A stretch of DNA of 64,000 nt, from the NCBI GenBank assembly GCA_028752905.1, contig JAQNBH010000011.1:36162124-36226123 (forward strand), written 5' to 3'. The notes beneath the pieces are model-generated. The model saw nothing but the letters and a program-made list of their open reading frames with translations, ran no database searches and was not told the DNA's origin. The stretch is from Cladorhizidae sp. MBARI D1340-BT2. Taxonomy: Eukaryota; Porifera; Demospongiae; Poecilosclerida; Cladorhizidae. Below, one piece after another: positions 11,785-20,665 of the stretch; position 1 is the first letter of the stretch; every line of letters starts with the position of its first letter. Made by a program: the position numbers and the translations under genes.

Positions 11785-12198
11785 ACCGGCCAATCAGACG
11801 AGTGATATTTCACCGTATCAATTTAATAATGTATTTATCATGGGACTGAGGATGCGCAAACCTTTACTGAGCATGCGCATATCGTATAGCAACAGTTGGA
11901 AAGATGGTTGCTGTTCACAAAAGATAAAAACTCTGAGTCTGCTATGGCTAGCGGTGGCAGCGAAGGCACAACAATTGACTACGGTGAAAAAGTCTTCAAA
12001 GTAGTCAATTGTTGTGCCTTCGCTGCCACCGCTAGCCATAGCAGACTCAGAGTTTTTATCTTTTGTGAACAGCAACCGTCTTTCCAACTGTTGCTATACG
12101 ATATGCGCATGCTCAGTAAAGGTTTGCGCATCCTCAGTCCCAAGATAAATACATTATTAAATTGATACGGTGAAATATCACTCGTCTGATTGGCCGGT
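11785..12198. repeat. Near-perfect palindrome / foldback element, 198-bp arms
   Basis: The left arm (11785-11982) and right arm (12001-12198) are reverse complements around an 18-nt spacer, with only two mismatches seen by eye and no gaps. The arms begin ACCGGCCAATCAG and meet at the spacer GGTGAAAAAGTCTTCAAA. Short direct copies of the outer arm segment (GTGATATTT-CCGTATCAAT and similar) also sit outside both arms at about 11741-11760 and 12209-12240, as in foldback elements with repeated ends. Because it is a palindrome, both strands carry almost the same open frame (LLFTKDKNSES, MASGGSEGTTIDY). That frame resembles no protein I know. Confidence 0.9.
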
Positions 12199-12264
12199 AT
12201 TTTCACTCGTGATATTTCCTCGTATCAATGTAATAATGTATATATATGTATTACAATATTACCA

Positions 12265-12274
12265 TAACAACAAT

Positions 12275-12323
<49 letters not shown>

Positions 12324-12360
12324 GTAATAGTAATAGTAATAGTAACAATAAAAATTAAAA
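12265..12360. repeat. (AAT)n / (AATAGT)n microsatellite
   Basis: A run of AAT units at 12269-12322, then AGTAAT units to about 12345, in GLDC intron 2 beside the palindrome. Confidence 0.9.
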
Positions 12361-12390
12361 ATAAAATAATATAATAGGTGTTAAAAATCA

Positions 12391-12800
12391 TCTATATAAT
12401 AATACACTCGTCTGTGTGTGTCACGCTACTGAGCATGCTCTGCGACATGTAGCAACTGTCATTAACCTGCTGACATAGAGCTACTGCAGCAGAAAGACAG
12501 AGGCAGAGAGGGCTGGCCTAGATGACAATGCAAGAGCAAATATCAAAATATTTTATATGGAATGAGAGAGAGAGAGAGAGAGAAGAACAGCATTTCCACA
12601 TGAGGAACGAACGTCCAGAGAGAGAAGAACAGAGAAAGCCAGAGACTAGTGAGGGTTTAGAAGACGAGGAAAGAAATGTCTGGAGAGAGCAGAACAGAGA
12701 AAGGCAGAGACTAACAAGAAGAAGTGCAAGTGAAAGTCCTGGCAATGCAAACTTCTCCTTGGGCCAATGTCTACACTGTGCCAAAAATTTGATCGTTTGA
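12391..12800 (+). mobile_element. Possible Helitron 5' fragment
   Basis: The stretch opens A|TCTATATAATAATACACTCG followed by TGTGTGTGTCACG, which looks like a Helitron 5' terminus (TC start after an A, then an AT-rich lead). From 12522 an open frame gives an Arg/Glu-rich segment (NEREREREEQ, REQNRERQRLTRRSASESP) and FSLGQCLHCAKNL. That could be a worn N-terminal Arg-rich and Cys-pair region of a Helitron replicase. No Rep motif or 3' end is seen. The GAGAGA run at 12563-12581 inflates the resemblance. Tentative. Confidence 0.3.
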
Positions 12801-13389
12801 TAGTTTAAAATTTAATATGGAGACCCTAAACTCTGCCACAATGGCAAGATTAGTCTAGCACCACTGTCTGAGTCTACACAAACACTGCAAGAATGAGCAA
12901 ACAATTTCAACAACGCTAAGGAAATACACAATTCCTTCTCCTTGAGAGCTCTCCATATGTGGGAGTGAAAGTTGGCCCAGCATCGAGGAGCATGCAGCAC
13001 ATGGACAACCTTTGCTCGCAAATAAAGACATGTTTGTTCCTGTTTGGTGTAGTCCTGCCACGAGAAGACACAGCAAACCCAGTGTGCCCTCATCCTCACC
13101 AACACTCTCGTGGATAACAGAAAGCAAAATAATGAAATTAACCGATGTCCACGGAGACTCTGCAGTCCTTGTTTCCCCTCACAATTAATTCTAGAGGCCA
13201 CTAATAATAATGACTACATTTACCATCTATAGTAATGTTTCAGGAAACAAGATTCTACCCATGCAGACCACAACCAGTTGCCTCAACCTTTACCATTTTA
13301 ATCATTTGCGTCTACATGGGTAGAGTCTTGTCTCCTTTCTTGTTTAACAGGTCAATCCAAATGTTTGCTTTTAACTAAGAGCATCTTTG
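12801..13389 (+). other. Part of GLDC intron 2, little recognisable
   Basis: Non-coding. Open frames on the minus strand (12812-13201) match nothing known. At its right end lies one copy of the hairpin element described separately (13250-13370). Confidence 0.5.
13250..13370. mobile_element. Short hairpin element, copy 1
   Basis: TCTACCCATGCAGAC at 13253 pairs with GTCTACATGGGTAGA at 13310, enclosing CAACCAGTT and CCTTTACCATTTTAATCAT. After it come CTTGTCTCC and AGGTCAATCC. The same parts in the same order occur at 14440-14600 and 45236-45345, so this is a dispersed repeat of miniature foldback type. Confidence 0.6.
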
Positions 13390-13892
13390 TATACCCTATA
13401 CAAATACACTATATACCCTATATACATATATACCCTATATACATATATACCCTATATACATATATACCCTACATGCATATATACCCTATATGCATATATA
13501 CCCTATATACATATATACCCTATATACATATATACCCTATATACACATATACCCTATAGACACATATACCCTATATACATATATACCCTATATACATACA
13601 TACCCTATATACATATATACCCTATATACATATATACCCTATATACATATATACCCTATATACATATATACCCTATATACATATATACCCTATATACATA
13701 TATACTCTATATACATATATACCCTATATACATATATACCCTATATACATATATACCATATATACATATATACCCTATATACATATATACCCTATATACA
13801 CTATATACCCTATATATATATATATATAACCTATATACTTATATACCCTATATATATATATACCCTATATATACTATATCCTATATAGACTA
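13390..13892. repeat. 17-bp minisatellite
   Basis: About 29 copies of a 17-bp AT-rich unit (CCCTATATACATATATA). Since 17 is not a multiple of 3, all three + frames give the same Ile/Tyr/Pro/Thr repeat and long open frames that are artefacts. It becomes degenerate after 13800. Confidence 0.95.
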
Positions 13893-15445
13893 CATGTATA
13901 TAACATGTACAGCTTCAATTGGAGTCGGAATTGCCATCTCATTTTTGCAATTTTAGTGGCAATGGATCTGCAAGGCCGTGTCTAGAGTTTGAAAAAAGGT
14001 GGACTTACCACACACACCACCACACCCCTGCAAGTGGGTGTGGTGAAGGGCAAGGGTGGCTGTTGCAGCTAATGCTACGAATTGAATTGAGCGGGAAATG
14101 AACGCCTCCTTAGTGTGACAAGAGTGTTTCCAGCAAAGTCCTCCTTCAAAAGTGAGTCTTGCTTTACCATGAACTCCACATCAAGAGCAAACAAGTCAGC
14201 TTCATTCTTCTGTTCTTTCTTAAGACCATCCATGAAGTGGTTTTGATAAGGTCCAGGCACAGAAATTGGAATTGCTCCCATGGCTACCAGCCCTGTTTGG
14301 ACGTTCCGGAAAAAGAAGACTGTACCCATAAGGACAGCTTTCAGCTTGTTATGATATGATACAAGAATGACATGCTGTTGGTTGTTTTCAACAAGCAAGT
14401 GTATGGTATTGGCCTATTAGAGAAGAAAGCAAACAGGACTGTACCCGTGTAGACTACCAGTTAGATGGCCTCTGAACATTTTTAAAGCAATGCCATATTG
14501 CTCTACCTGATTTTAAAATGGTAAAGGTTTGTCTAACTGTTTGTGCTCTATATGGGTACAGTTTGTTTGTTTTAAAGGTCAATCTGCTTGGTTTTTAAAT
14601 TAAAAAAATTCAACCAAACCAAACCAAACCATAAATGTTTTAGTAGAGGATCAGCTACAGCTTTCTTTGGACTTGGTAACAATTTTCCCAGGAGGAGAAC
14701 TCCACACACCAAACAGCGAACTCTGTGCGCTCTGCTTTATAATACAGCACATGCGGTCTTGACTCAATTCTAATTCTAATACAGCACGTGAGCTGGTCTG
14801 GTTATATCATCGGCAACCACTGCTACCCAGGCCTTCTTACCACTACCGAGAAACAGAGTGACCGTAGACATGCACTGTAAGTCTTCCAGTGCTAAAGTTT
14901 TTATGGAGGGGCCTGTTCCACGCAAGTTATGCGACTGGGAAGAAATATATATTGGAAGATCTTCAAGATGAATTTCAAGGTTTCTTCACACTTACAGCGT
15001 TTCCATGTTTACCATCATAGCTAATGATCCAAGGCACACTTGGAGTCCTGCCTGCCATTTTGAAATAATGGTTAAAATAGGCGTTACACACCAGTAGTGG
15101 GAGTACTATGTACATAGCATAGTCCCATGGTTGGCCCCCTATGTATTTCAAAATAACAGATGACAAGAGTACTAGCATACTCCCTGATATATTCTATATT
15201 CTGATGGCTTTGACCAGATTTTCAGGCCTGGCTAATGACAGTTACAAGTATCAAGATCGACTCCTTGTATGTTCCGTCGATAATCCTTTACCATCTGTGG
15301 CATTGAGCAGCAGTGTCAAGAGTCGAACCCAAATTAGTGAAAGTCTCTAGTTCAGTTTCTCTTGGGAATCTTATTGCCTCTCCCTCCTCTCCTCTCCCCC
15401 CCTTTTCACTCCTCCCTGCTGTGTGTGTATGTGTCCATGCACTAG
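13893..15445 (+). other. Remainder of GLDC intron 2
   Basis: Non-coding apart from minus-strand open frames of about 60-107 codons (14075-14398 and 14975-15178) that I do not recognise. The second reads PSVPWIISYDGKHGNAV, then after a frameshift EIHLEDLPIYIS, so it may be an old transposon coding scrap. A pyrimidine tract (15350-15445) precedes the exon 3 acceptor. Confidence 0.5.
14440..14600. mobile_element. Short hairpin element, copy 2
   Basis: CTGTACCCGTGTAGAC at about 14440 and CTCTATATGGGTACAG at about 14550 are inverted. Inside are ACCAGTTAGA and its partner TCTAACTGTTTGTGC, with AAAATGGTAAAGG between. The tail TTAAAGGTCAATCTGCTTGG matches the tails of the other two copies. Confidence 0.6.
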
Positions 15446-15581
15446 CTGAGTGGGAGCTTCAGCAGCTAATAGAGAAGTTGGCAAGCAAGAACGGTATCCA
15501 CAGGTCCTACATTGGCATGGGCTACCACGACACCATCATGCCCCTCGTCATCAAGAGGAACATACTGGAGAACCCAGGATG
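15446..15581 (+). CDS. GLDC: GLDC exon 3
   Basis: Starts with the two bases that finish the split Ser codon and runs to the first two bases of a Trp codon. It includes [19 protein letters not shown] and ILENPGW. The SYIGMGY block is among the most conserved in P-proteins. The acceptor is CATGCACTAG and the donor GTGAGT is at 15582. The same frame is open for about 130 bp upstream, but that stretch is pyrimidine-rich intron with no homology. Confidence 0.93.
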
Positions 15582-15676
15582 GTGAGTTAAAGAGAGTCAG
15601 TGAATCCTGCAGTTGTTAAATAAACACTGCCATATTGTGGTCACATTTGTTTGAAGTGTTGCCTTCCTACCTCCAG

Positions 15677-15841
15677 GATCACGCAGTACACACCTTACCA
15701 GGCAGAGCTTGCCCAAGGGAGACTGGAGTGTCTCATGAACTTCCAGACCATGATATCGGACCTCACAGGGCTGGGCATAGCCAACGCCTCTCTACTGGAC
15801 GAAGCCAGTGCAGCTGCAGAAGCCATGGCACTGTGCTTTAG
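15677..15841 (+). CDS. GLDC: GLDC exon 4
   Basis: Reads [20 protein letters not shown], then [20 protein letters not shown] and [15 protein letters not shown]. This is the conserved P-protein core where substrate-pocket residues lie in homologues (YTPYQAE, and the Asn-Ala-Ser-Leu-Leu-Asp-Glu run). Intron 3 before it is only 95 bp, the shortest in the gene. The exon starts after CTCCAG and the donor GTATTG is at 15842, leaving a split Arg codon. The frame is continuous with both neighbours. Confidence 0.94.
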   Translation, partial: DHAVHTLPGRACPRETGVSHELPDHDIGPHRAGHSQRLSTGRSQCSCRSHGTVL

Positions 15842-16351
15842 GTATTGTAATTGCTGTACTCTGACCTTTCCTGCATGCTGGAACAGGGAACCATAACCAT
15901 TGTGGTGCGAGGCCTAACCAGAACTGGCCCACAATCGCCACTACCCAGCCGATGTTTTGAAGTAGGCTGCTGCAACAATAGACCCTTAGACTATGGGTAT
16001 AAATTATGGTTTCTCTAGCGGTCTCTGTCACATATTTCCACTTTGTTGTGCTTAAATCCATGGCCAACCAGAGTTGAGTGCATGTTCTTGATGAAGCACA
16101 CCTACATGTGCCAACAAATAGTTACACAACATTGTACATGCTATTAGTCTGCAGAATTATGAAAATCAGAGCTTTGTACTGTTATTTTCAGTCTCCTCTC
16201 TACGTTGGTGTTTACATCAGGAAATGCTAGTTTTATGTAAACTAACACATTTCGTTGCGTGCCTACTGTGAGTGTGAATACTTTCAGGTGCACAAGTTGA
16301 GAGAGTAAAGAGCTTGGGATATTGTATTTGCTGTAGCTACTAGTGTGCCTA
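15842..16351 (+). other. First part of GLDC intron 4
   Basis: No gene, RNA or transposon recognised. Confidence 0.6.
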
Positions 16352-16650
16352 GCGAGTGTGGGCTCTGTGATTGCTGCAGCTAGTACTCCCAGAATAGTGT
16401 GGCTCTGTGCTTGCTGCAGCTAGTACTCCCAGAATAGTGAGGCTATGTGCTTGCTGCAGCTAGTACTCCCAGAATAGTGTGGCTATGTGCTTGCTGCAGC
16501 TAGTACTCCCAGAATAGTGTGGCTCTGTGCTTACTGCAGCTAGTACTCCCAGAATAGTGAGGCTATGTGCTTGCTGCAGCTAGTACTCCCAGAATAGTGT
16601 GGCTCTGTGCTTGCTGCAGCTAGTACTCCCAGAATAGTGTGGCTATGAGG
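16352..16650. repeat. 40-bp minisatellite
   Basis: About seven copies of a 40-bp unit containing GCTTGCTGCAGCTAGTACTC and CCAGAATAGTG. Each unit holds the 8-bp palindrome GCTGCAGC. Located in GLDC intron 4. Confidence 0.95.
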
Positions 16651-17721
16651 GGTTAAAATATTTGCAGATGGTGACTAGCAGAAGGATTCAAGGTGTGTGT
16701 GTGTGTGAGGGGGGGGGGGGGGCATCTGTGGAGTGTGAAGCAAATGGTAGAAATCTCGAAGTCACATTCTGCTCCACTGCTCTCCATTGTACCTACATGT
16801 ATTTGTGTTGGATTTTATCCGTGAAAACTGTGAATGTTCAACTTGTTGGCATTATCCAGCTCTCCAGCGCAGCAGCCATAATGCAGAGTTTTGTTGTTGT
16901 TGTGTTTGCTGTATTATCGTTGTTGCTGAGAGGTTAATGGTCGCTTCCTCGTGCCATAGCCTTGGCATTATATCATCATGATATCAACAATACTCTTCAG
17001 ATCAGAACTGGATTATGGCTTCAGCTAGGGAAATTAGTCAGGGTAAGGGCCAGGGAAGTGGCTTGAGTTATAGCCAGAGCAATGGCTAGGGTTAGGGCCA
17101 GGGCATGGCTAGGGTTAGGGTCAGGGCAGCGGCTAGGGTTAGGGCCAGGGCATCAGGGCTAGAACAATGGCTAGAGCAATGCATTCTAACAATGTTCATA
17201 ATGTTATCATATTATGTTGATGAAGTTTTTTTGGTTGTTCCATTCCTGTGCTTTGGGAAACTGGGCCTCATTATTCAACTGTACTGGGCCTCATTATTCA
17301 TGGGTCCTGGGCCTCATTATTCATGGGTACTGGGCCTCATTATACATGTTCACCCGGGTCTCATTATTCATGGGCACAGGGCCTCATTATTCATGAACAC
17401 TGGGCCTCATTTTGGTGGGCACTGAGCCTCATTATTAATGGGCACCGGGCTCATTATTTAAGGGGCCGAGTCCTCATTGTTCATGGGTCACCAGGCCTCA
17501 TTATTCATGGGGAAACCTTGTTAATATAGCACCTACATAGATACCCAAACTTACAATTGATCAGGCCAATAGTAAGAACAATTATCCATCTGCAACTAGG
17601 AACAGCTGCAGATGGAAGGGGCTGATGTCATTGTTGGCATCCAGTACATATTTTCCCCCTTTTGAATCTCATTGAAGTACACATCTTTTGACAATACGTT
17701 GTGTATTCGTCTTCCTTTCAG
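16651..17721 (+). other. Rest of GLDC intron 4, with two degenerate short-unit repeats
   Basis: Holds a GT run followed by a 14-base G run (about 16694-16722), telomere-like GGCTAGGGTTAGGG repeats at about 17036-17165, and about ten degenerate copies of a 23-26-bp unit (GGGCCTCATTATTCATGGG) at 17250-17515. No gene seen. Confidence 0.8.
17036..17165. repeat. Interstitial G-rich TTAGGG-like repeat
   Basis: Irregular GGCTAGGGTTAGGGCCAGGG units. It includes GGGTTAGGG several times but with GCCAGG spacers, so it is not true telomeric DNA. The G runs could form a quadruplex on the + strand. Confidence 0.7.
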
Positions 17722-17950
17722 ACAATCTAAGAACAACAGAAATGTGTTTCTTGTTGACGCCCGCTGTCACCCCCAGTCCATTGCCGTGGTTACCACCAGA
17801 GCCACTCACCTGGGTGTGGAGGTCGTAGTTCAAGAGTGCAGTGAGTTCAAGTTTACGGATGATATGTGCGGAGTCCTCATCCAGTATCCCAACACCGACG
17901 GGCAGATTAATGATTACACAGACATCATAGAAGAGGCCCATCAGAACAAG
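17722..17950 (+). CDS. GLDC: GLDC exon 5
   Basis: Finishes the Arg codon and codes for NVFLVDARCHPQSIAVVTTR, then a variable segment (THLGVEVVVQECSEF) and GVLIQYPNTDGQINDYTDII. These match the Rossmann-like alpha/beta part of the type I PLP fold in the N-terminal half of P-protein (FLVD, CHPQ, QYP-T-G). The acceptor is CTTCCTTTCAG, a good pyrimidine tract. The donor GTGTGT follows AAG at 17950, phase 0. Confidence 0.94.
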
Positions 17951-18085
17951 GTGTGTGCATAATGCTTGCTTACGTTCGTGCATGTGTGGTACGTGTGCCA
18001 GTGAAAATTGGTTTTAGTTGTTGGGTTCCTAATTTTAAAATTAGATGTGGGAAGTTTAAAATTACAAATGATCATTTCTTTGCAG

Positions 18086-18197
18086 GCCCTGGTAGCCATG
18101 GCGACAGATCTTCTGGTTCTGGCTTTGCTGAAACCTCCTGGGGACTTGGGGGCCGATATAGCCCTCGGCAACTGCCAGAGGTTTGGAGTGCCAATGG
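18086..18197 (+). CDS. GLDC: GLDC exon 6
   Basis: Codes for [20 protein letters not shown], then [18 protein letters not shown]. This matches the P-protein segment containing D-L-L-A-L and LKPPGE-GADIA-GS-QRFGVP. The intron before it is 135 bp, with acceptor CTTTGCAG. The donor GTAAGA is at 18198 and splits a Gly codon after its first base. Confidence 0.93.
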
Positions 18198-18308
18198 GTA
18201 AGAATTGTTGTTAGTGTAGGATGTTTAATGAGGAGTGGAAGTCGAAGAGAGGGGAGGAAGTGAAAGCGCCAGAGTTGGTGTATAATCAAGTGATGTGTTC
18301 AATAAGTG

Positions 18309-18725
18309 CAGGCAGTCCTCATGTTACAACAGGGTTACATTCCTAAGGTGTGGTGTAAGTCGAATTTGAATGCGGATCAAGTCACCGCCCTTTACAGTAA
18401 CGTACCATTCACCATCACTTGTACCACTTTTACGCTTGGGAGCCATAATTAAGGGGAGGCCAATAAAGGTAAGGATCCAAACACACGAGATCACAAGCAA
18501 CGTAGCGCTCCGTCTGAAGGAGTTGCACTTCGGGAGTGGGGAGGGGTCGACATACACCACGTGCACTCCTGTTTTCTATCATGCTACATATGCGTGTTGG
18601 GCAACTAAAGTGTTGTACGTAGTACTGTCATAACTTCCCAGATTTTGTAGACGTGATTTTACTGATATTATGCGTCGTAACTTTGAAACTGCGTAACTTG
18701 GAACATCGTAACTCAAGGACTTCAT
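18309..18725 (-). mobile_element. pogo/Tigger-like miniature transposon
   Basis: The left end CAGGCAGTCCTCATGTTAC and the reverse complement of the right end (AAGTCCTTGAGTTACGATG) are imperfect inverted repeats of the Tigger type. A minus-strand frame starting near 18448 reads MAPKRKSGTSDG, the usual N-terminus of Tigger/jerky-like transposases, then loses homology. The size (about 417 bp) means nearly all of the transposase is deleted, leaving a non-autonomous derivative in GLDC intron 6. A clean TA duplication is not evident. Confidence 0.6.
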
Positions 18726-18825
18726 GTACACACACACACCTACTTGTAATTTATTGTTGAATATTCATCTTGACAATTTTCAATCCAAAATCGCAATCTC
18801 AGAGAAAGTAACGATATTTCCTGGA

Positions 18826-18895
18826 GGAGGACTCCCCTTCCTCCCCCTCCTCCCCCTCCTCCCCCTCCTCCCCTGTCCCCTTCCTAACCCAAAAC
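18826..18895. repeat. Polypyrimidine tract (CTCCTCCCC)n
   Basis: About 60 bases almost free of purines, with mirror-like CTCCCCCTC repeats, ending about 50 bp before the exon 7 acceptor. It could strengthen the pyrimidine tract or form triplex DNA; both are inference. Confidence 0.8.
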
Positions 18896-18940
18896 CCTGT
18901 CTGAAATACACATGAATACAAGCATGCATATCTTACGCAG

Positions 18941-19025
18941 GTTATGGAGGCCCCCACGCTGGTTTCTTCGCTGTGAAGAGAGAGCTCATCAAGCTAATTC
19001 CTGGACGGATTGTAGGCCAGACCAG
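18941..19025 (+). CDS. GLDC: GLDC exon 7
   Basis: Completes Gly and reads [20 protein letters not shown] then [17 protein letters not shown] is a hallmark of P-proteins and PGR-VG-T-D follows it in homologues. The acceptor is TCTTACGCAG and the donor GTAGAC is at 19026, splitting an Arg codon after two bases. The next intron expands to 10.4 kb. Confidence 0.93.
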
Positions 19026-19039
19026 GTAGACTAGTTGCA

Positions 19040-19240
19040 AGTGTGTATATACACATATACTGTACTTGTACCTACTTTTATGTATATAGGTATATGTGTA
19101 TTTATATATATATATATATACTAGTACATACAGTACTTATATGTATATATATGTATATTTATATACATATATAGTTGCATGCACACATGCATATATGCAT
19201 GCATATACTGTATGTATATATATATTATATTCCTCTAATA
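19040..19240. repeat. AT-rich TATATA/TACATA tract
   Basis: Irregular TATATGTATA runs and a TGCATGCATA cluster at the start of GLDC intron 7. Simple-sequence DNA, no gene. Confidence 0.8.
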
Positions 19241-19589
19241 TGAACTGCCCTCCTTCTGTAATTACGTCGCTATTTAGTACTTATTTTTATGCAGATACAA
19301 TAAGCTACAGTTTGGTTGTATCGGCTCCATTGAAGTAAGCATGTCAGACTATATACTGTAGGTCTACAACAAAACCTATAGCAAGGAAATCCATCACCGG
19401 ACCATCTCCTTTCTCAAAGTCAGAGGGATTGCAAGTATAGGCCTAGTTGGGTACAAATAGCTTCCAGGAACTTTAGGACTGGCCTGGGAAGGCAGTTGGC
19501 CGTAGTGATCGGAGCTATTTTTTTTTTTATGATTATAAAAAAAATATTGTCTACCGCCTTCCCAATAGTGATGCCAGGAAGAAGATAGC

Positions 19590-20058
19590 TCCTTTATATC
19601 AGGGAGTACTAACTAGTATACTACCTATATTATATCAGGGAGTACTAACTAGTATACTACCTATATTATATCAGGGAGTACTAACTAGTATACTACCTAT
19701 ATTATATCAGGGAGTACTAACTAGTATACTACCTATATTATATCAGTGAGTACTAACTAGTATACTACCCATATTATATCAGGGAGTACTAACTAGTATA
19801 CTACCTATATTATATGAGGGAGTACTAACTAGTATACTACCTATATTATATCACGGAGTACTAACTAGTATACTACCTATATTATATCAGGGAGTACTAA
19901 CTAGTATACTACCTATATTATATGAGGGAGTACTAATTAGTATACTACCTATATTATATCAGGGAGTACTAACTAGTATACTACCTATATTATACCAGGG
20001 AGTACTAACTAGTATACTACCTATATTATATGAGGAAGTACTAACTAGTATACTACCT
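19590..20058. repeat. 36-bp minisatellite
   Basis: About 13 copies of a 36-bp unit containing AGGGAGTACTAACTAGTATA and CTACCTATATTATATC. Each unit has the 10-bp palindrome TAGTATACTA. It ends where the Penelope-like fragment begins. Confidence 0.95.
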
Positions 20059-20089
20059 ATAATTATTGGTAACGGGCAAACAGCAACCT

Positions 20090-20665
20090 CTCCCCAAACT
20101 CACATCCTTAGCTGAAATTGTGGGAGGAAGCCACCATCTTAGACCAGGCCAGAAGATAGAAGGAACTGCTAGTGAAGGAGGCATTGCACATCAGTCTAGC
20201 ACTAAAGTGTGAGCGGTTCAATCGAGGCTACTGAATGGACTTGCCTGGCTGCTGGGGAGACACTCTCAAGAGCCTGAACTTGAAGCCAGACCACCATAAT
20301 TTTATTTATTTACTAATTTTTTATTTTATATTTTAATTATTATTTATTAATTTAATTTTTGTTTATTTAAAAATTTTAATTAATAATTTTCTATTACTTA
20401 TTATTATTTTATTTTATTTTGTTTTGTTTTATATATATATTTTTTAATTTGTTAATTTTTTCTTCACATGGACGCATGTGCCAGTATGCTTGAGGCATGT
20501 GCCGAGGTGTGGTTTTGTAGCATGTGGTGGATAGCTAGCTACCAGTATATAGCAGGCTCACGCGAGTCTTAGCGTCTCATTATTCCTGATGAAGATGAAG
20601 GCTAGAGCATCTAGTCGAAACATTGGGAGAATACAATTTCAAGTTGATTATTGAGAAGGTTATTA
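20090..20665 (+). pseudogene. Penelope-like element 3' end (GIY-YIG domain and terminal region), copy 1
   Basis: 20117-20296 translates as LWEEATILDQARR, stop, KELLVKEALHISL, CERFNRGY, stop, and GDTLKSLNLKP. This is the C-terminal part of the GIY-YIG endonuclease domain of Penelope-like retroelements (WEEA, then KE-L-I, then FNRD-G). Two in-frame stops show it is dead. An AT-rich spacer (20300-20460) is followed by a 3' region (20494-20665) with CTGATGA and CTAGTCGAAAC. An inverted, better preserved copy is at 44206-45235. The 3' end runs straight into the 38-bp array. Confidence 0.75.
20586..20620 (+). ncRNA. Candidate degenerate hammerhead ribozyme core in the Penelope-like 3' region
   Basis: CTGATGA (20586-20592) and GAAA (20617-20620) flank GGCTAG-AGCAT-CTAGTC, which folds into a six-pair stem with one G-U. 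Penelope-like elements are known to carry hammerhead ribozymes with a CUGAUGA...GAAA core. Seven extra bases lie between CTGATGA and the stem here and one extra A in the inverted copy, where GAAA is changed to AAAG. If real, it is decayed; it may be only a conserved terminal sequence. Confidence 0.25.

Noticed and set aside
12812..13201. Minus-strand frame of 129 codons
   Set aside because: No recognisable domain, no splice context; probably chance in intron 2.
13365..13956. Tyr/Ile/Pro-rich frames of up to 189 codons
   Set aside because: Translation of the 17-bp AT-rich minisatellite in all three frames.
17036..17165. Telomere or chromosome-end fusion
   Set aside because: GGGTTAGGG occurs only within an irregular GGCTAGGGTTAGGGCCAGGG repeat; no pure (TTAGGG)n run. 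The similar stretch at 57570-57635 is even less regular.
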